Notes under the pieces: model-generated
The model's database searches: none
What the model saw: only the letters and a program-made list of their open reading frames with translations
Told to the model about the DNA's origin: nothing
Made by a program: the position numbers and the translations under genes
Assembly (NCBI RefSeq): GCF_000422245.1
Contig: NZ_ATHI01000032.1
Span: 62,001 to 126,000 of the forward strand
Origin: Alkalidesulfovibrio alkalitolerans DSM 16529
GTDB taxonomy: Bacteria; Desulfobacterota; Desulfovibrionia; Desulfovibrionales; Desulfovibrionaceae
DNA: 64,000 nt
Direction: 5' to 3'
Shown: positions 24,805 through 33,380 of the stretch, in pieces
How the letters are laid out: the number at the start of each line of letters is the position of its first letter
Position numbering within the stretch: the stretch's first letter is position 1

Positions 24805-26052
24805 ATGAATCATTTCGAGTACCGCAACGATCGTCTCTTTGCCGAGGACGTACCGGTCGAAGAGATCGTCGCCCGTTTCGGCACGCCCACCTACGTCTAC
24901 AGTTCAGCCACGTTCCGTCGCCATTTCGAGGCCTTTGATTCGGCCTTCGCACGCCTTCCGCACATGGTCTGCTATTCCGTGAAGGCCAACTCGAACATCC
25001 ACATCCTGAGGCTTCTGGCCGAAAAAGGCGCAGGAGTGGACATCGTCTCGGGTGGCGAGCTGTATCGCGCGCTCAAGGCCGGGGTGCCCGGTGGACGGAT
25101 CGTCTTTTCTGGCGTGGCGAAGACGGCCGACGAGATTGAGGACGCCCTCAAGGCGGGCATCCTGATGTTCAACGCCGAATCTCTGGACGAATTGAAAGCC
25201 ATCGATGCCACGGCCGCCAGGCTTGGCAAGAAGGCCCGGGTAGCCTTGCGCATCAACCCCGACGTCGATCCCAAGACCCATCCCTACATTTCCACGGGGA
25301 TGAAGAAGAACAAGTTCGGCCTGGACATGGAGACCGCACTCGTTGGATACGAAATGGCCCGCGACATGACCAACGTCGAGCCTGTGGGCATCGATTGCCA
25401 CATCGGTTCGCAACTGACTACCCTGGAACCTTTCCTCGAAGCGTTGGACAAGGTTTTGGGCTTCTATCGCCGCCTGAAGGACATGGGCATCGAGGTCACC
25501 TATCTGGATCTGGGCGGGGGACTTGGCATCACCTACAACGAGGAAGAGCCGCCCCACCCCTCGGCCTTCGGCGAGGCGCTGACAGAGCGGTTGAAGGATC
25601 TGCCGCTGACGCTGATCCTCGAACCAGGCCGGGTTATCAGCGGCAACGCAGGTATTTTGGCCTTCAGGACGCTGTACACCAAGACTACGCCGGTCAAGAA
25701 ATTCCTCATCGTGGACGCGGCCATGAACGATCTCGTGCGGCCCTCGCTCTATGGATCGTACCACCGCATCGAGGAAGTGGCTAAAATGGGCCGTCCGGTC
25801 GAGATCGTGGACATCGTGGGAGGCATTTGCGAATCCACGGACTTCCTGGCCCGCGACCGCGAAATGCCCGCCGTCGAGCCTGGAGAGTATCTGGCCGCTT
25901 TTTCTGCCGGCGCTTATGGCATGACCATGTCCTCGCAATACAACTCGCGCCGCAGGGCCGCCGAAGTACTGGTGGACGGCGCAAAAGTCCGTCTCATCCG
26001 CCGCCGTGAGACCTATGACGACATCATTGCGCCCGAGATGGAGAGCGAATAG
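24805..26052 (+). CDS. lysA: Diaminopimelate decarboxylase
   Basis: PLP enzyme that makes L-lysine from meso-diaminopimelate, the last step of lysine synthesis. The 415-residue fold-type III protein has the PLP lysine Lys60 in CYSVKANSN, the phosphate-binding Gly-rich GGGLGITYN segment, the HIGSQ block, EPGR and the active-site GGICESTDFL of the second subunit. It starts at ATG 24805, six bases after the lipoprotein stop. A strong bidirectional-type terminator follows 25 bases after its stop. Confidence 0.95.
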   Translation: MNHFEYRNDRLFAEDVPVEEIVARFGTPTYVYSSATFRRHFEAFDSAFARLPHMVCYSVKANSNIHILRLLAEKGAGVDIVSGGELYRALKAGVPGGRIVFSGVAKTADEIEDALKAGILMFNAESLDELKAIDATAARLGKKARVALRINPDVDPKTHPYISTGMKKNKFGLDMETALVGYEMARDMTNVEPVGIDCHIGSQLTTLEPFLEALDKVLGFYRRLKDMGIEVTYLDLGGGLGITYNEEEPPHPSAFGEALTERLKDLPLTLILEPGRVISGNAGILAFRTLYTKTTPVKKFLIVDAAMNDLVRPSLYGSYHRIEEVAKMGRPVEIVDIVGGICESTDFLARDREMPAVEPGEYLAAFSAGAYGMTMSSQYNSRRRAAEVLVDGAKVRLIRRRETYDDIIAPEMESE

Positions 26053-26076
26053 CCTTTTGCGGACATCACGAAAGGC

Positions 26077-26113
26077 AAAGGCCCTGTGGGTTCTCCACAG
26101 GGCCTTTTATTTT
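26077..26113 (+). terminator. Intrinsic terminator after lysA, probably bidirectional
   Basis: A 13-base stem (AAAGGCCCTGTGG and its complement) with a 5-base loop is followed by TTTTATTTT on the plus strand, ending the xerD-to-lysA direction. On the minus strand the stem is followed by T-rich TTTGCCTTTC, so it may also end the FlgM-like gene. Confidence 0.85.
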
Positions 26114-26142
26114 GCAGTGGCAGCAAAAAAGAGCGGAGCAGA

Positions 26143-26403
26143 TCATTCTTCGTGGTCAAAGCTCAGGTGCCCCCCACACAGGAGTTCGTCCGCCACGGCG
26201 ACGAGCGAGGGACGATAGGAACCGTCCTGGACAAGGCGCTTGAGCGCTTGAATGCGCTTGGCCCTGTCCTCCGGGTTTTCACGGGGCGTCACCGGAATTC
26301 CTTGCCCGGTCGCCTGCTCGTCTTGCCTGCCACTGTCCATGTGACTTCTTCTCCGTCTTCTGGTCCTTATCGGTTCCCAGTCTCCGAGGTCTTTAGCTGT
26401 CAT
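26143..26403 (-). CDS. Small FlgM-like (anti-sigma-28-type) protein
   Basis: An 86-residue, highly charged protein with no membrane segment. The N-terminal half is basic and probably disordered. The C-terminal half has RAKRIQALKRLVQDGSYRP and VAVADELL, the helix-turn-helix-like pattern that FlgM proteins use to bind the flagellar sigma factor FliA (ERVxxLKxxIxxGxYxxDxxxIAxxLL). The FlgM call is by pattern only. There are no flagellar genes next to it, so it could be an orphan regulator. ATG 26403 has AGGA about 10 bases upstream; ATG 26340 is a possible shorter start. Confidence 0.55.
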   Translation of the reverse strand: MTAKDLGDWEPIRTRRRRRSHMDSGRQDEQATGQGIPVTPRENPEDRAKRIQALKRLVQDGSYRPSLVAVADELLCGGHLSFDHEE

Positions 26404-26495
26404 GTCGAGAAAATCCTGGTCGACAACCTAATACCCTGGAAAGAAAGCCATTAAATTATCTTTTCCGTTTAGCCCCTCGTCTCGTGGCGTTGACA

Positions 26496-26530
26496 AAAAA
26501 GAAGCGGCCCGAAGCATCGCTTCGGGCCGC
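26496..26530 (-). terminator. Intrinsic terminator after tRNA-Leu
   Basis: On the minus strand a perfect 12-base stem (GCGGCCCGAAGC and its complement) with a 3-base loop is followed by TTCTTTTTT. It lies 7 bases after the tRNA 3' end and ends that transcript. Confidence 0.9.
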
Positions 26531-26537
26531 CGATATA

Positions 26538-26623
26538 TGGTGCGGAAGGGGGGACTCGAACCCCCACGGCTTTTGGCCACTACCCCCTCAAGATAGCGTG
26601 TCTACCAGTTCCACCACTTCCGC
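26538..26623 (-). tRNA. tRNA-Leu (anticodon GAG)
   Basis: 86 bases on the minus strand including an encoded CCA end. The acceptor stem GCGGAAG pairs with CTTCCGC. The D-loop holds the class II GGTAGAC, and the anticodon stem CTATC/GGTAG carries loop TTGAGGG with anticodon GAG. A long variable arm (TGGCCAAAAGCCGT region) and the T-arm GGGGGTTCGAGTCCCCC complete a type II leucine tRNA reading CUC/CUU. It lies 18 bases after secG on the same strand and is followed by a strong terminator. Confidence 0.95.
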
Positions 26624-26641
26624 GAACCGTCTTGTCTGAAT

Positions 26642-26989
26642 CTATTGCTCTCCCTGCGGCTTGGCCGGGGCGGGCTCCTCGAAGATGACCTCGGGCTTGG
26701 CCGCCTCGGGCACCTTGGGCTCGGGAGCCGGGACGCTCATCATGATCGAGTCCCTGGTCACCGCCTTGACGCCCGTGAGCTTGTTGTACGTCAGGGAAGT
26801 GAGCAGGAAGAGGACCGCCAGAACGGCCGTTGCCTTGACCAGGACCCCACCCGCGCCGGAGCTGCCGAACACGGACGAGCTGCCGCCGCCGAAGATGACT
26901 CCCATGCCTTCCTTGCCCGACTGCAAAAGGACCAGTCCCACGAGCACGATGCAGGCGATGATGTGTATGGTCAGAACAATTCCGCTCAA
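26642..26989 (-). CDS. secG: Preprotein translocase subunit SecG
   Basis: Small inner-membrane partner of SecYE that assists protein export. At TTG 26989 (GGAGAG about 6 bases upstream) the protein has 115 residues. Helix 1 covers about 3-22, followed by the family loop LLQSGKEGMG and the GGGSSSVFGSSGAG stretch. Helix 2 covers about 50-70. A Pro/Ala/Glu-rich cytosolic tail is longer than in E. coli SecG. The in-frame ATG at 27049 lies inside tpiA and adds a non-conserved leader. The gene follows tpiA, a common arrangement (pgk-tpiA-secG), and precedes tRNA-Leu. Confidence 0.93.
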   Translation of the reverse strand: MSGIVLTIHIIACIVLVGLVLLQSGKEGMGVIFGGGSSSVFGSSGAGGVLVKATAVLAVLFLLTSLTYNKLTGVKAVTRDSIMMSVPAPEPKVPEAAKPEVIFEEPAPAKPQGEQ

Positions 26990-27017
26990 CGTCTCTCTCC
27001 AGAAATTCCCTTCGGGT

Positions 27018-27766
27018 TCATGCCAACGCGATCCGGCTAAAGCTCTCACCCGTCAGGCTTGCGCCACCTACCAGCACTCCGTTCACGTTGTCAAGCGACA
27101 AAATTTCGGAAGTGTTCTCGGGTTTCACGCTGCCGCCGTATAAAATGGGGGTGGCGGCGGCTTTTTGCCCCAGCAGCCGCACGATTTTTTCTCGCGTGTG
27201 AGTGTGCGCGTGGGCTATTTCCGTCGGCCCCGCCACTTCGCCCGTGCCGATGGCCCAGACTGGCTCGTAGGCGATGGCCAGGGTTTCGGTCGCAAAGCCC
27301 CTGGAAAGGCCTGCTAGGCCCTTCTCAAGCTGCCGGTCGAGCACCTCCTCGACCTTGCCCGCACGTCGCTCTTCGATCTTCTCGCCGATGCACAGCACCA
27401 TGCGAAGCCCCGCCGCAAGACCGAAGGCGACCTTTTCGCCGACCAACTCGTCGCTTTCGCCCATTACCCAGCGGCGTTCGGAGTGTCCAGCCAGGGCCCA
27501 GGAGCACCCCAGGTCGGCCAGCATGCGCGCCGAGACCTCGCCGGTAAACGCCCCCTCATCCTTGGGCCAGAAGTTCTGGCCTCCGACCGCAAAGGCCGCT
27601 TGCCCCTCGAAAACCTTGGCCACGGCCTCGATGGCTGTAAACGGGGGAAACACGAGCACCTGCCGGTCCTTGGGGATATCCGGCCCTATCAGACGCAACA
27701 TGTCACGCGCCGTGGCCTCGGCCTCGCCGCGCGTCTTGTACATCTTCCAGTTGGCCGCCATCAGTT

Positions 27767-27770
<4 letters not shown>
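27018..27770 (-). CDS. tpiA: Triosephosphate isomerase
   Basis: Interconverts dihydroxyacetone phosphate and glyceraldehyde 3-phosphate. The 250-residue TIM barrel has AANWKMYK (Asn and Lys of the active site), LAGHSERR (catalytic His), AYEPVWAIGTG (catalytic Glu) and LYGGSVKPEN. The ATG at 27770 overlaps the pgk stop (ATGA), so translation is coupled; this fixes the start, although the frame is open far upstream on the minus strand within pgk. It forms a pgk-tpiA-secG run. Confidence 0.96.
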
Positions 27771-28940
<1,170 letters not shown>

Positions 28941-28954
<14 letters not shown>

Positions 28955-29492
28955 CGTCTCTCCCCTGGTTGCCGTGTCTGGGCCACGCTGGTTGGCCGCT
29001 TTGCCCGGACGGGGCGTGCGGCATTTCAAGGGTCATGACCAGCGCGTCTTCATTCGTATCGGGATAATATCGCGTGCGCACTCCCGTCCGCGCGAAGCCG
29101 TGGGCCTCATACAGCCCGATGGCCGCGGCGTTGGACCGGCGCACCTCCAGAAACACGCGATTTATGCACAGTTCGGCCGCGTTTTGCAACATGGCGCCGA
29201 GCAGCGTGCGGCCAAATCCCATGCGCCGCAACTGCGGAATCACGGCGATGTTCACGATCTCCGCCTCGTCGGCCACGGCATAGAACGAACAATATCCTAC
29301 GAGTTCGCTGCCGCTCTCCCGAAGTCCGAACACGTGCAGCACCCGTTCGCGCAGGCCGTAGGCGAGTTGCTCCTCGGTCCAGGGGTGGGAGAAGCAGGCG
29401 CGTTCGAGCCGGGCGAGGTCCGGCGCGTCCTCGGGCGTCAGCCGGACGACGGAGGCTTTCGGGCGGACGTCGTGCTGCGGTGTTGTGACCAT
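28941..29492 (-). CDS. rimI: Ribosomal-protein-alanine N-acetyltransferase RimI
   Basis: GNAT-fold enzyme that acetylates the N-terminal alanine of ribosomal protein S18 in E. coli. The 183-residue protein has the acetyl-CoA-binding motif A region QLRRMGFGRTLL, the upstream strand EAEIVNIAVIP, the FLEVRRSNAAAIGLYE motif and the GFARTGVRTRYY ending typical of RimI. About 30 extra hydrophilic residues follow at the C-terminus, beyond the usual length of about 150. Its 3' end overlaps pgk. The ATG at 29492 has no clear ribosome site, so the start is less sure. It is divergent from the Nudix gene. Confidence 0.87.
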
Positions 29493-29529
29493 GCGTCATG
29501 TCGGGTAGGAGGTTTCCCAGGAGTCGGCC

Positions 29530-30126
29530 ATGGCCAGAAAAAGCAGACGACGCACGCTTACGCCTTCGGACCACGCCCCCCGGGACGTCGAGTATATCGA
29601 GGTCGTGGACGAAGGCAATCGCCCTCTTGCCGTCATGGGCATCGACGACGTGCATGCCCAGACGCTCATGCATCGCTCGGTGGTCGTCCTCGTCTACAAC
29701 GCGCAGGGGAAGGTCTACCTGCAACGGCGAAGCGCATCAAAAAGCCGTTTTCCCGGGCGCTGGGACCTTTCGGCCACGGGGCACGTCACGGCCGGGGAGG
29801 CTGTGGAGGACGCCGCCGCGCGCGAACTGGCCGAGGAATTGGGAATCACTGGAAAGCGCCTGCGGCGCGTGGGTGAGGCTTCACCCTCCCCCGCCACCGG
29901 GTACGAGTTTGTGACCGTATTTTCGGCGGGCGTGGTCCAGGAGACGCCGGTGCCCAATCCCGATGAGGTGGACGGCGGCTATTTCGTTGATCGAACCGAG
30001 CTTTCCTGCTTGATCGACCAGTTTCGGGAGTTGTTGACCCCCACGCTTCTGCATTTCTGGGAAAACAACCTGCTTTTCTCTCACCCGCTCGAAAGCGGTG
30101 GGCAGACGTTGGGGCCGACAGCCTAA
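29530..30126 (+). CDS. Nudix hydrolase, IPP-isomerase-like branch
   Basis: A 198-residue cytosolic protein with a complete Nudix box (GHVTAGEAVEDAAARELAEE followed by LGI), whose Glu residues bind Mg2+. The upstream SKSRFPGRWDLSATGHV and the N-terminal VVDEGNRPLAVMG match the branch of Nudix proteins related to isopentenyl-diphosphate isomerase and YfcD, not MutT. The substrate is unknown; pyrophosphate-linked metabolites are probable. AGGAG lies 7 bases before ATG 29530. It is convergent with suhB, with 6 bases between stops. Confidence 0.85.
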   Translation: MARKSRRRTLTPSDHAPRDVEYIEVVDEGNRPLAVMGIDDVHAQTLMHRSVVVLVYNAQGKVYLQRRSASKSRFPGRWDLSATGHVTAGEAVEDAAARELAEELGITGKRLRRVGEASPSPATGYEFVTVFSAGVVQETPVPNPDEVDGGYFVDRTELSCLIDQFRELLTPTLLHFWENNLLFSHPLESGGQTLGPTA

Positions 30127-30132
30127 AATGTG

Positions 30133-30933
30133 TCAGCCGTCGCCTTTCTCCATGTCCAGGAGTAGCAGCCGGGAGAGGACTTCGTGCACGAGGCCGTTGC
30201 TGGCCAGGATGCCGTCCGCGCCGAGATCGTACGGCACATTTGCGTCAAAGGCGCTCACGCGGCCGCCCGCCTCTTCCACCAGGAGCCAACCTGCCGCCGT
30301 GTCCCAGGGCTTGAGCGCGTACTCGTAAAAGCCGTCGTAGCGTCCTGCGGCCACATAGGCCAGGTCGATGGCCGCGGCTCCCGGCCTGCGCACGCCCTGC
30401 GTGGCCAGGAGCATGCGGCGCATGTGGGCCAGGATGCGTTCAGCGTAGCGTTCGATGGCGTAGGGAAAACCCGTGGCCACGATGCTGTCGACGAGCGCGT
30501 CGCAGTTTGAGACGCGTATGGGGAGGCCGTTGCAAAACGCCCCTCCCCCCCGCCGGGCGTGGTAGGTTTCGCCGAGCATGGGCGCCTCGACCACAGCAAG
30601 TTCGCTACGCCCTTCGCGCCAAAGCGCCACGGATACGGCCACGAAAGGAATTCGGTGCGCGAAGTTGGTGGTGCCGTCGAGCGGATCGACCACCCAGGCC
30701 AGCTCGCCCGGCCCCGAGCCGTCCGATGACTCCTCTCCGTAAAAGGACGCTTCGGGCAGCAGCCGCGCAAGCTCCTCGCGCAACAATGCCTCGCAGTGAA
30801 GGTCCGTGGCCGTCACCAGGTCGATGCGGCCCTTGTTGACGATGTCGCGCTCCTGGTTCCAGTCGGCGCGGATGACGTCGGCGGCCTTGGCCGTGGCGGC
30901 CATGAGCCCGTCCATGAGATCCTTTGATATCAT
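30133..30933 (-). CDS. suhB: Inositol-1-monophosphatase family protein (SuhB-like)
   Basis: A Mg2+-dependent phosphatase of 266 residues. Metal-binding motifs are present in order: GEES (Glu67/Glu68), VVDPLDGTTNF (Asp83, Asp86) and WDTAAG near the C-terminal third. These define the inositol monophosphatase fold, whose bacterial members include SuhB (also a transcription antitermination factor in E. coli) and CysQ-like enzymes; this one is closest to SuhB. The start is ATG 30933 with GGGAGA upstream; an ATG at 30993 lies within the mreB terminator region and is unlikely. mreB terminates just upstream, so suhB may rely on read-through or its own promoter. Confidence 0.9.
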   Translation of the reverse strand: MISKDLMDGLMAATAKAADVIRADWNQERDIVNKGRIDLVTATDLHCEALLREELARLLPEASFYGEESSDGSGPGELAWVVDPLDGTTNFAHRIPFVAVSVALWREGRSELAVVEAPMLGETYHARRGGGAFCNGLPIRVSNCDALVDSIVATGFPYAIERYAERILAHMRRMLLATQGVRRPGAAAIDLAYVAAGRYDGFYEYALKPWDTAAGWLLVEEAGGRVSAFDANVPYDLGADGILASNGLVHEVLSRLLLLDMEKGDG

Positions 30934-30945
30934 CGTCGTTCTCCC

Positions 30946-30980
30946 AAAAAACGGAAAGGCGGCCCGCGGACCGCCTTTCC
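30946..30980 (-). terminator. Intrinsic terminator after mreB
   Basis: On the minus strand an imperfect GGAAAGGCGG / CCGCCTTTCC stem is followed by GTTTTTT. It lies 30 bases after the mreB stop and just before the suhB ribosome site. Confidence 0.85.
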
Positions 30981-31009
30981 CGTGTTGAAACATCCGGCGC
31001 GCCGGACGA

Positions 31010-32035
31010 TCAGTTGATGAACACGGCCTTGAAGGTCGTCTCGTCGGCCATGGTTTTGCCTGTGCCGCGCACCACGGTCGTCAACGGATCCTCGTCGATG
31101 ATGACGTGCAACTGTGTCTCCTTGGCAATGAGGCGGTCCAGTCCTTTCAGTAACGCCCCTCCGCCCGCGAGCAGAAGGCCGTTGCGGGCGATGTCCCCCA
31201 CGAGTTCCGGCGGCGTCTTCTCCAGGGCGGTCCTGGTGGCGCGCACGATTACCGACACGGGTTCCTGGATGGCTTCGCGGATGTGGCCATCCGTGACCGT
31301 GATGGAGGTCGGCGTTCCGTTAACCAGGTTCTTGCCCGAGACTTCCATGGTCAATTGTTCGGACAACGGCCAGGCCGAGCCGATGGCGATTTTGATGCGC
31401 TCAGCCGTGTTCTCGCCAATGAGCATCTGAAATTGATCTTGAAAATATCGTTGGATGGATTCGTTCAGTTCATCGCCCGCCACGCGGACGGATTCGGCGT
31501 AGGCCACGGCGGAAAGAGAAATGACGGCCACTTCGGTGGTGCCGCCGCCAATGTCCACGACCATGTTGCCTATGGGTTGCTCGATGGGCAGTCCCGCGCC
31601 GATGGCTGCGGCCATCGGCTCCTCGACGAGTCTGACCTCGCGTGCTCCGGCCTGCTGTGCAGACTCGATGACCGCTCGCTTTTCCACCTGAGTGATGCCG
31701 GTGGGCACGCAGATCACGATTCTCGGCTTGACGATGTTCAGACCGGTTATGACCTTGCGTATGAAGAAGGAGATCATCTCCCGCGTGACTTCGAAGTCGG
31801 CGATGACGCCGTCCTTCAGGGGCCTGATGGCGCGGATCTTCCCCGGCGTACGGCCCATGTACTCCTTGGCTTCCCTGCCCACGGCGATGATTTTGCCTTC
31901 CCGGTTGTCGATGGCCACGACGGACGGCTCATTGAGCACGATGCCGTCTTTGGCGGTGTAGAGCAGCGTGTTGGCCGTGCCCAGGTCCATGGCCAAGTTC
32001 TTGCCGAGAAAGCCGAAAAGTTTGCTCAGGAACAT
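31010..32035 (-). CDS. mreB: Rod shape-determining actin homologue MreB
   Basis: Forms membrane-bound filaments that organise lateral wall synthesis. The 341-residue actin-fold protein has the phosphate-1 loop AMDLGTANTLLY, the phosphate-2 loop VVDIGGGTTEVAV, VPTGITQVEKRAV and the adenosine motif LLAGGGALLKGL. The N-terminal MFLSKLFGFLG is the amphipathic membrane-binding helix, which supports ATG 32035 over the ATG at 32092. mreC and mreD do not follow here; a terminator does. Its partner RodZ is coded at 50.8-51.7 kb, and a GAF-domain gene lies directly upstream. Confidence 0.96.
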   Translation of the reverse strand: MFLSKLFGFLGKNLAMDLGTANTLLYTAKDGIVLNEPSVVAIDNREGKIIAVGREAKEYMGRTPGKIRAIRPLKDGVIADFEVTREMISFFIRKVITGLNIVKPRIVICVPTGITQVEKRAVIESAQQAGAREVRLVEEPMAAAIGAGLPIEQPIGNMVVDIGGGTTEVAVISLSAVAYAESVRVAGDELNESIQRYFQDQFQMLIGENTAERIKIAIGSAWPLSEQLTMEVSGKNLVNGTPTSITVTDGHIREAIQEPVSVIVRATRTALEKTPPELVGDIARNGLLLAGGGALLKGLDRLIAKETQLHVIIDEDPLTTVVRGTGKTMADETTFKAVFIN

Positions 32036-32103
32036 AGGTCTCGTCACGCCTCTGTTTGGAAGGAATTCCGGCGAAAACGCCGCACACATCACCGCTCGAA
32101 CAA

Positions 32104-33075
32104 TTATTCTGTTCCCGCCTGGGAGGTCAAACGATTTCTCAAGTAAAGGTTTTCAAGAAAGAGGGCCAAGTTATCCGCGACCAGCCCCAGGAATTCCTTG
32201 AGTGGGTCGTTAATGTTCAGCGAACGCTCGTCGGCCAGGACGAGCACCCCTCTGGTCTTCTTGTGGACCAGGAGAGGCAGACAGACGATCGTGGTGAACG
32301 GCGGCGTGACGACGTCCCTGCCGAAGAGAGGCATGCGCGAGGGTGACTCTCTCTCGCCGGAAAAGACCGGCACGCCGTTGTTGAAGACCCAGCCGATGAC
32401 CCCGCTGCCCATGGCGAACCCGTGCGCTCCCGTATCCCCCCGCATGGGCGGCCTGGTGGCTCCTTCCATGTGGAAATGGGTGCCTGTTTCGCCGCGCACG
32501 GTCAAAAAGCACGTGGTCATTCCGCTGGCCTTGGCCACGATCTCCAGGAAGCCGTCCAGGAAGCGCGACCAGCGCGGAGTCTTCAGGCGCATGGCCTGCA
32601 CGGCCCGAAGGGCGTTGTAATAGGTGAAGCAGGATCCGTCCGTGGCGCATTGGCGCCGCTCCCTGTCCAGGGAGACGATGAATTGCCCGAACTGGTGCAG
32701 GATCTTCTGATCCTTGGCGCTGAAGGAATAGGTGCGCATGCTGTCCAGACACAACGCTCCCATGCCGTTTTCGAGCGGGCAGCCCATGAAGGCCCTGATG
32801 CGCGTTTCCTCACCGTTTTGGTAGTAGCCGAGCACTCCGCGCTTCTGGTCGAAATTGTTGATCAGAAGAGGCTCCCCGTTTCGGATGATCCAGCCTGCCA
32901 GCCCTTGACCCGGAGCGATGGCGATGTCCGTGACGATCTTGTCGGAAAGGCTGAAGCACCCTGCCATGCGGAATGTTCGGCCGTCTTCGCCGGGCATGAA
33001 GAGCACGGCGGAATGCGCGTCGAAAACGTTGCAGATGATGCTCAAGAGCTGCTGGTTGACGAGATGTTCTGCCAT
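32104..33075 (-). CDS. Protein with two GAF domains, unknown signal
   Basis: A 323-residue cytosolic protein with two tandem GAF folds: residues about 10-140 (NVFDAHSAVLFMPGED, LAGWIIRNGEPLLINNF, FMGCPLENGMGALCLDS) and about 165-310 (GVIGWVFNNGVPVFSGE, TIVCLPLLVHKKTRGVLVLAD). There is no kinase, GGDEF or HTH output domain, so it would act by binding a small molecule and a partner protein. It starts at ATG 33075 with no strong ribosome site and ends 68 bases before mreB on the same strand, so the two may be co-transcribed. A role linked to cell shape is only suggested by position. Confidence 0.85.
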   Translation of the reverse strand: MAEHLVNQQLLSIICNVFDAHSAVLFMPGEDGRTFRMAGCFSLSDKIVTDIAIAPGQGLAGWIIRNGEPLLINNFDQKRGVLGYYQNGEETRIRAFMGCPLENGMGALCLDSMRTYSFSAKDQKILHQFGQFIVSLDRERRQCATDGSCFTYYNALRAVQAMRLKTPRWSRFLDGFLEIVAKASGMTTCFLTVRGETGTHFHMEGATRPPMRGDTGAHGFAMGSGVIGWVFNNGVPVFSGERESPSRMPLFGRDVVTPPFTTIVCLPLLVHKKTRGVLVLADERSLNINDPLKEFLGLVADNLALFLENLYLRNRLTSQAGTE

Positions 33076-33380
33076 GTATCGTTTTATCGCCGCATGCCCG
33101 AAGGCCGATTGGCCAGGGGCGGGCGTCCGGTCCGGGCGGTTGAGGGGGAAAGGGGGGTGGCGATATCCATGGCTGCGTCGTCTCCGGTGGGGAAGATTCG
33201 GGCGGCCTTGGTCCGCCTCCAGTGTCTAGTAGGAAAAGCAGCCTGACGTGTCAATCGGACGAGGCTTCGCGGTTCCTTGGAGATGGTTGCGGAGATGACC
33301 GTCAAATTCGTGTGCGCGCTTTGACAATCTTGCGCATGTTGCCGTAGAGATCGGGAAATGAATAGCCCCTGCGAGACCGT
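33076..33380. promoter_or_regulatory. Divergent intergenic region with a candidate promoter
   Basis: About 305 bases between the minus-strand GAF gene and the plus-strand 583-residue protein. On the plus strand a perfect TTGACA at 33321-33326 is followed after 18 bases by TAGAGA at 33345-33350, about 30 bases before ATG 33381, a plausible sigma70 promoter. I see no conserved RNA element or small gene in the rest of the stretch. Confidence 0.5.
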
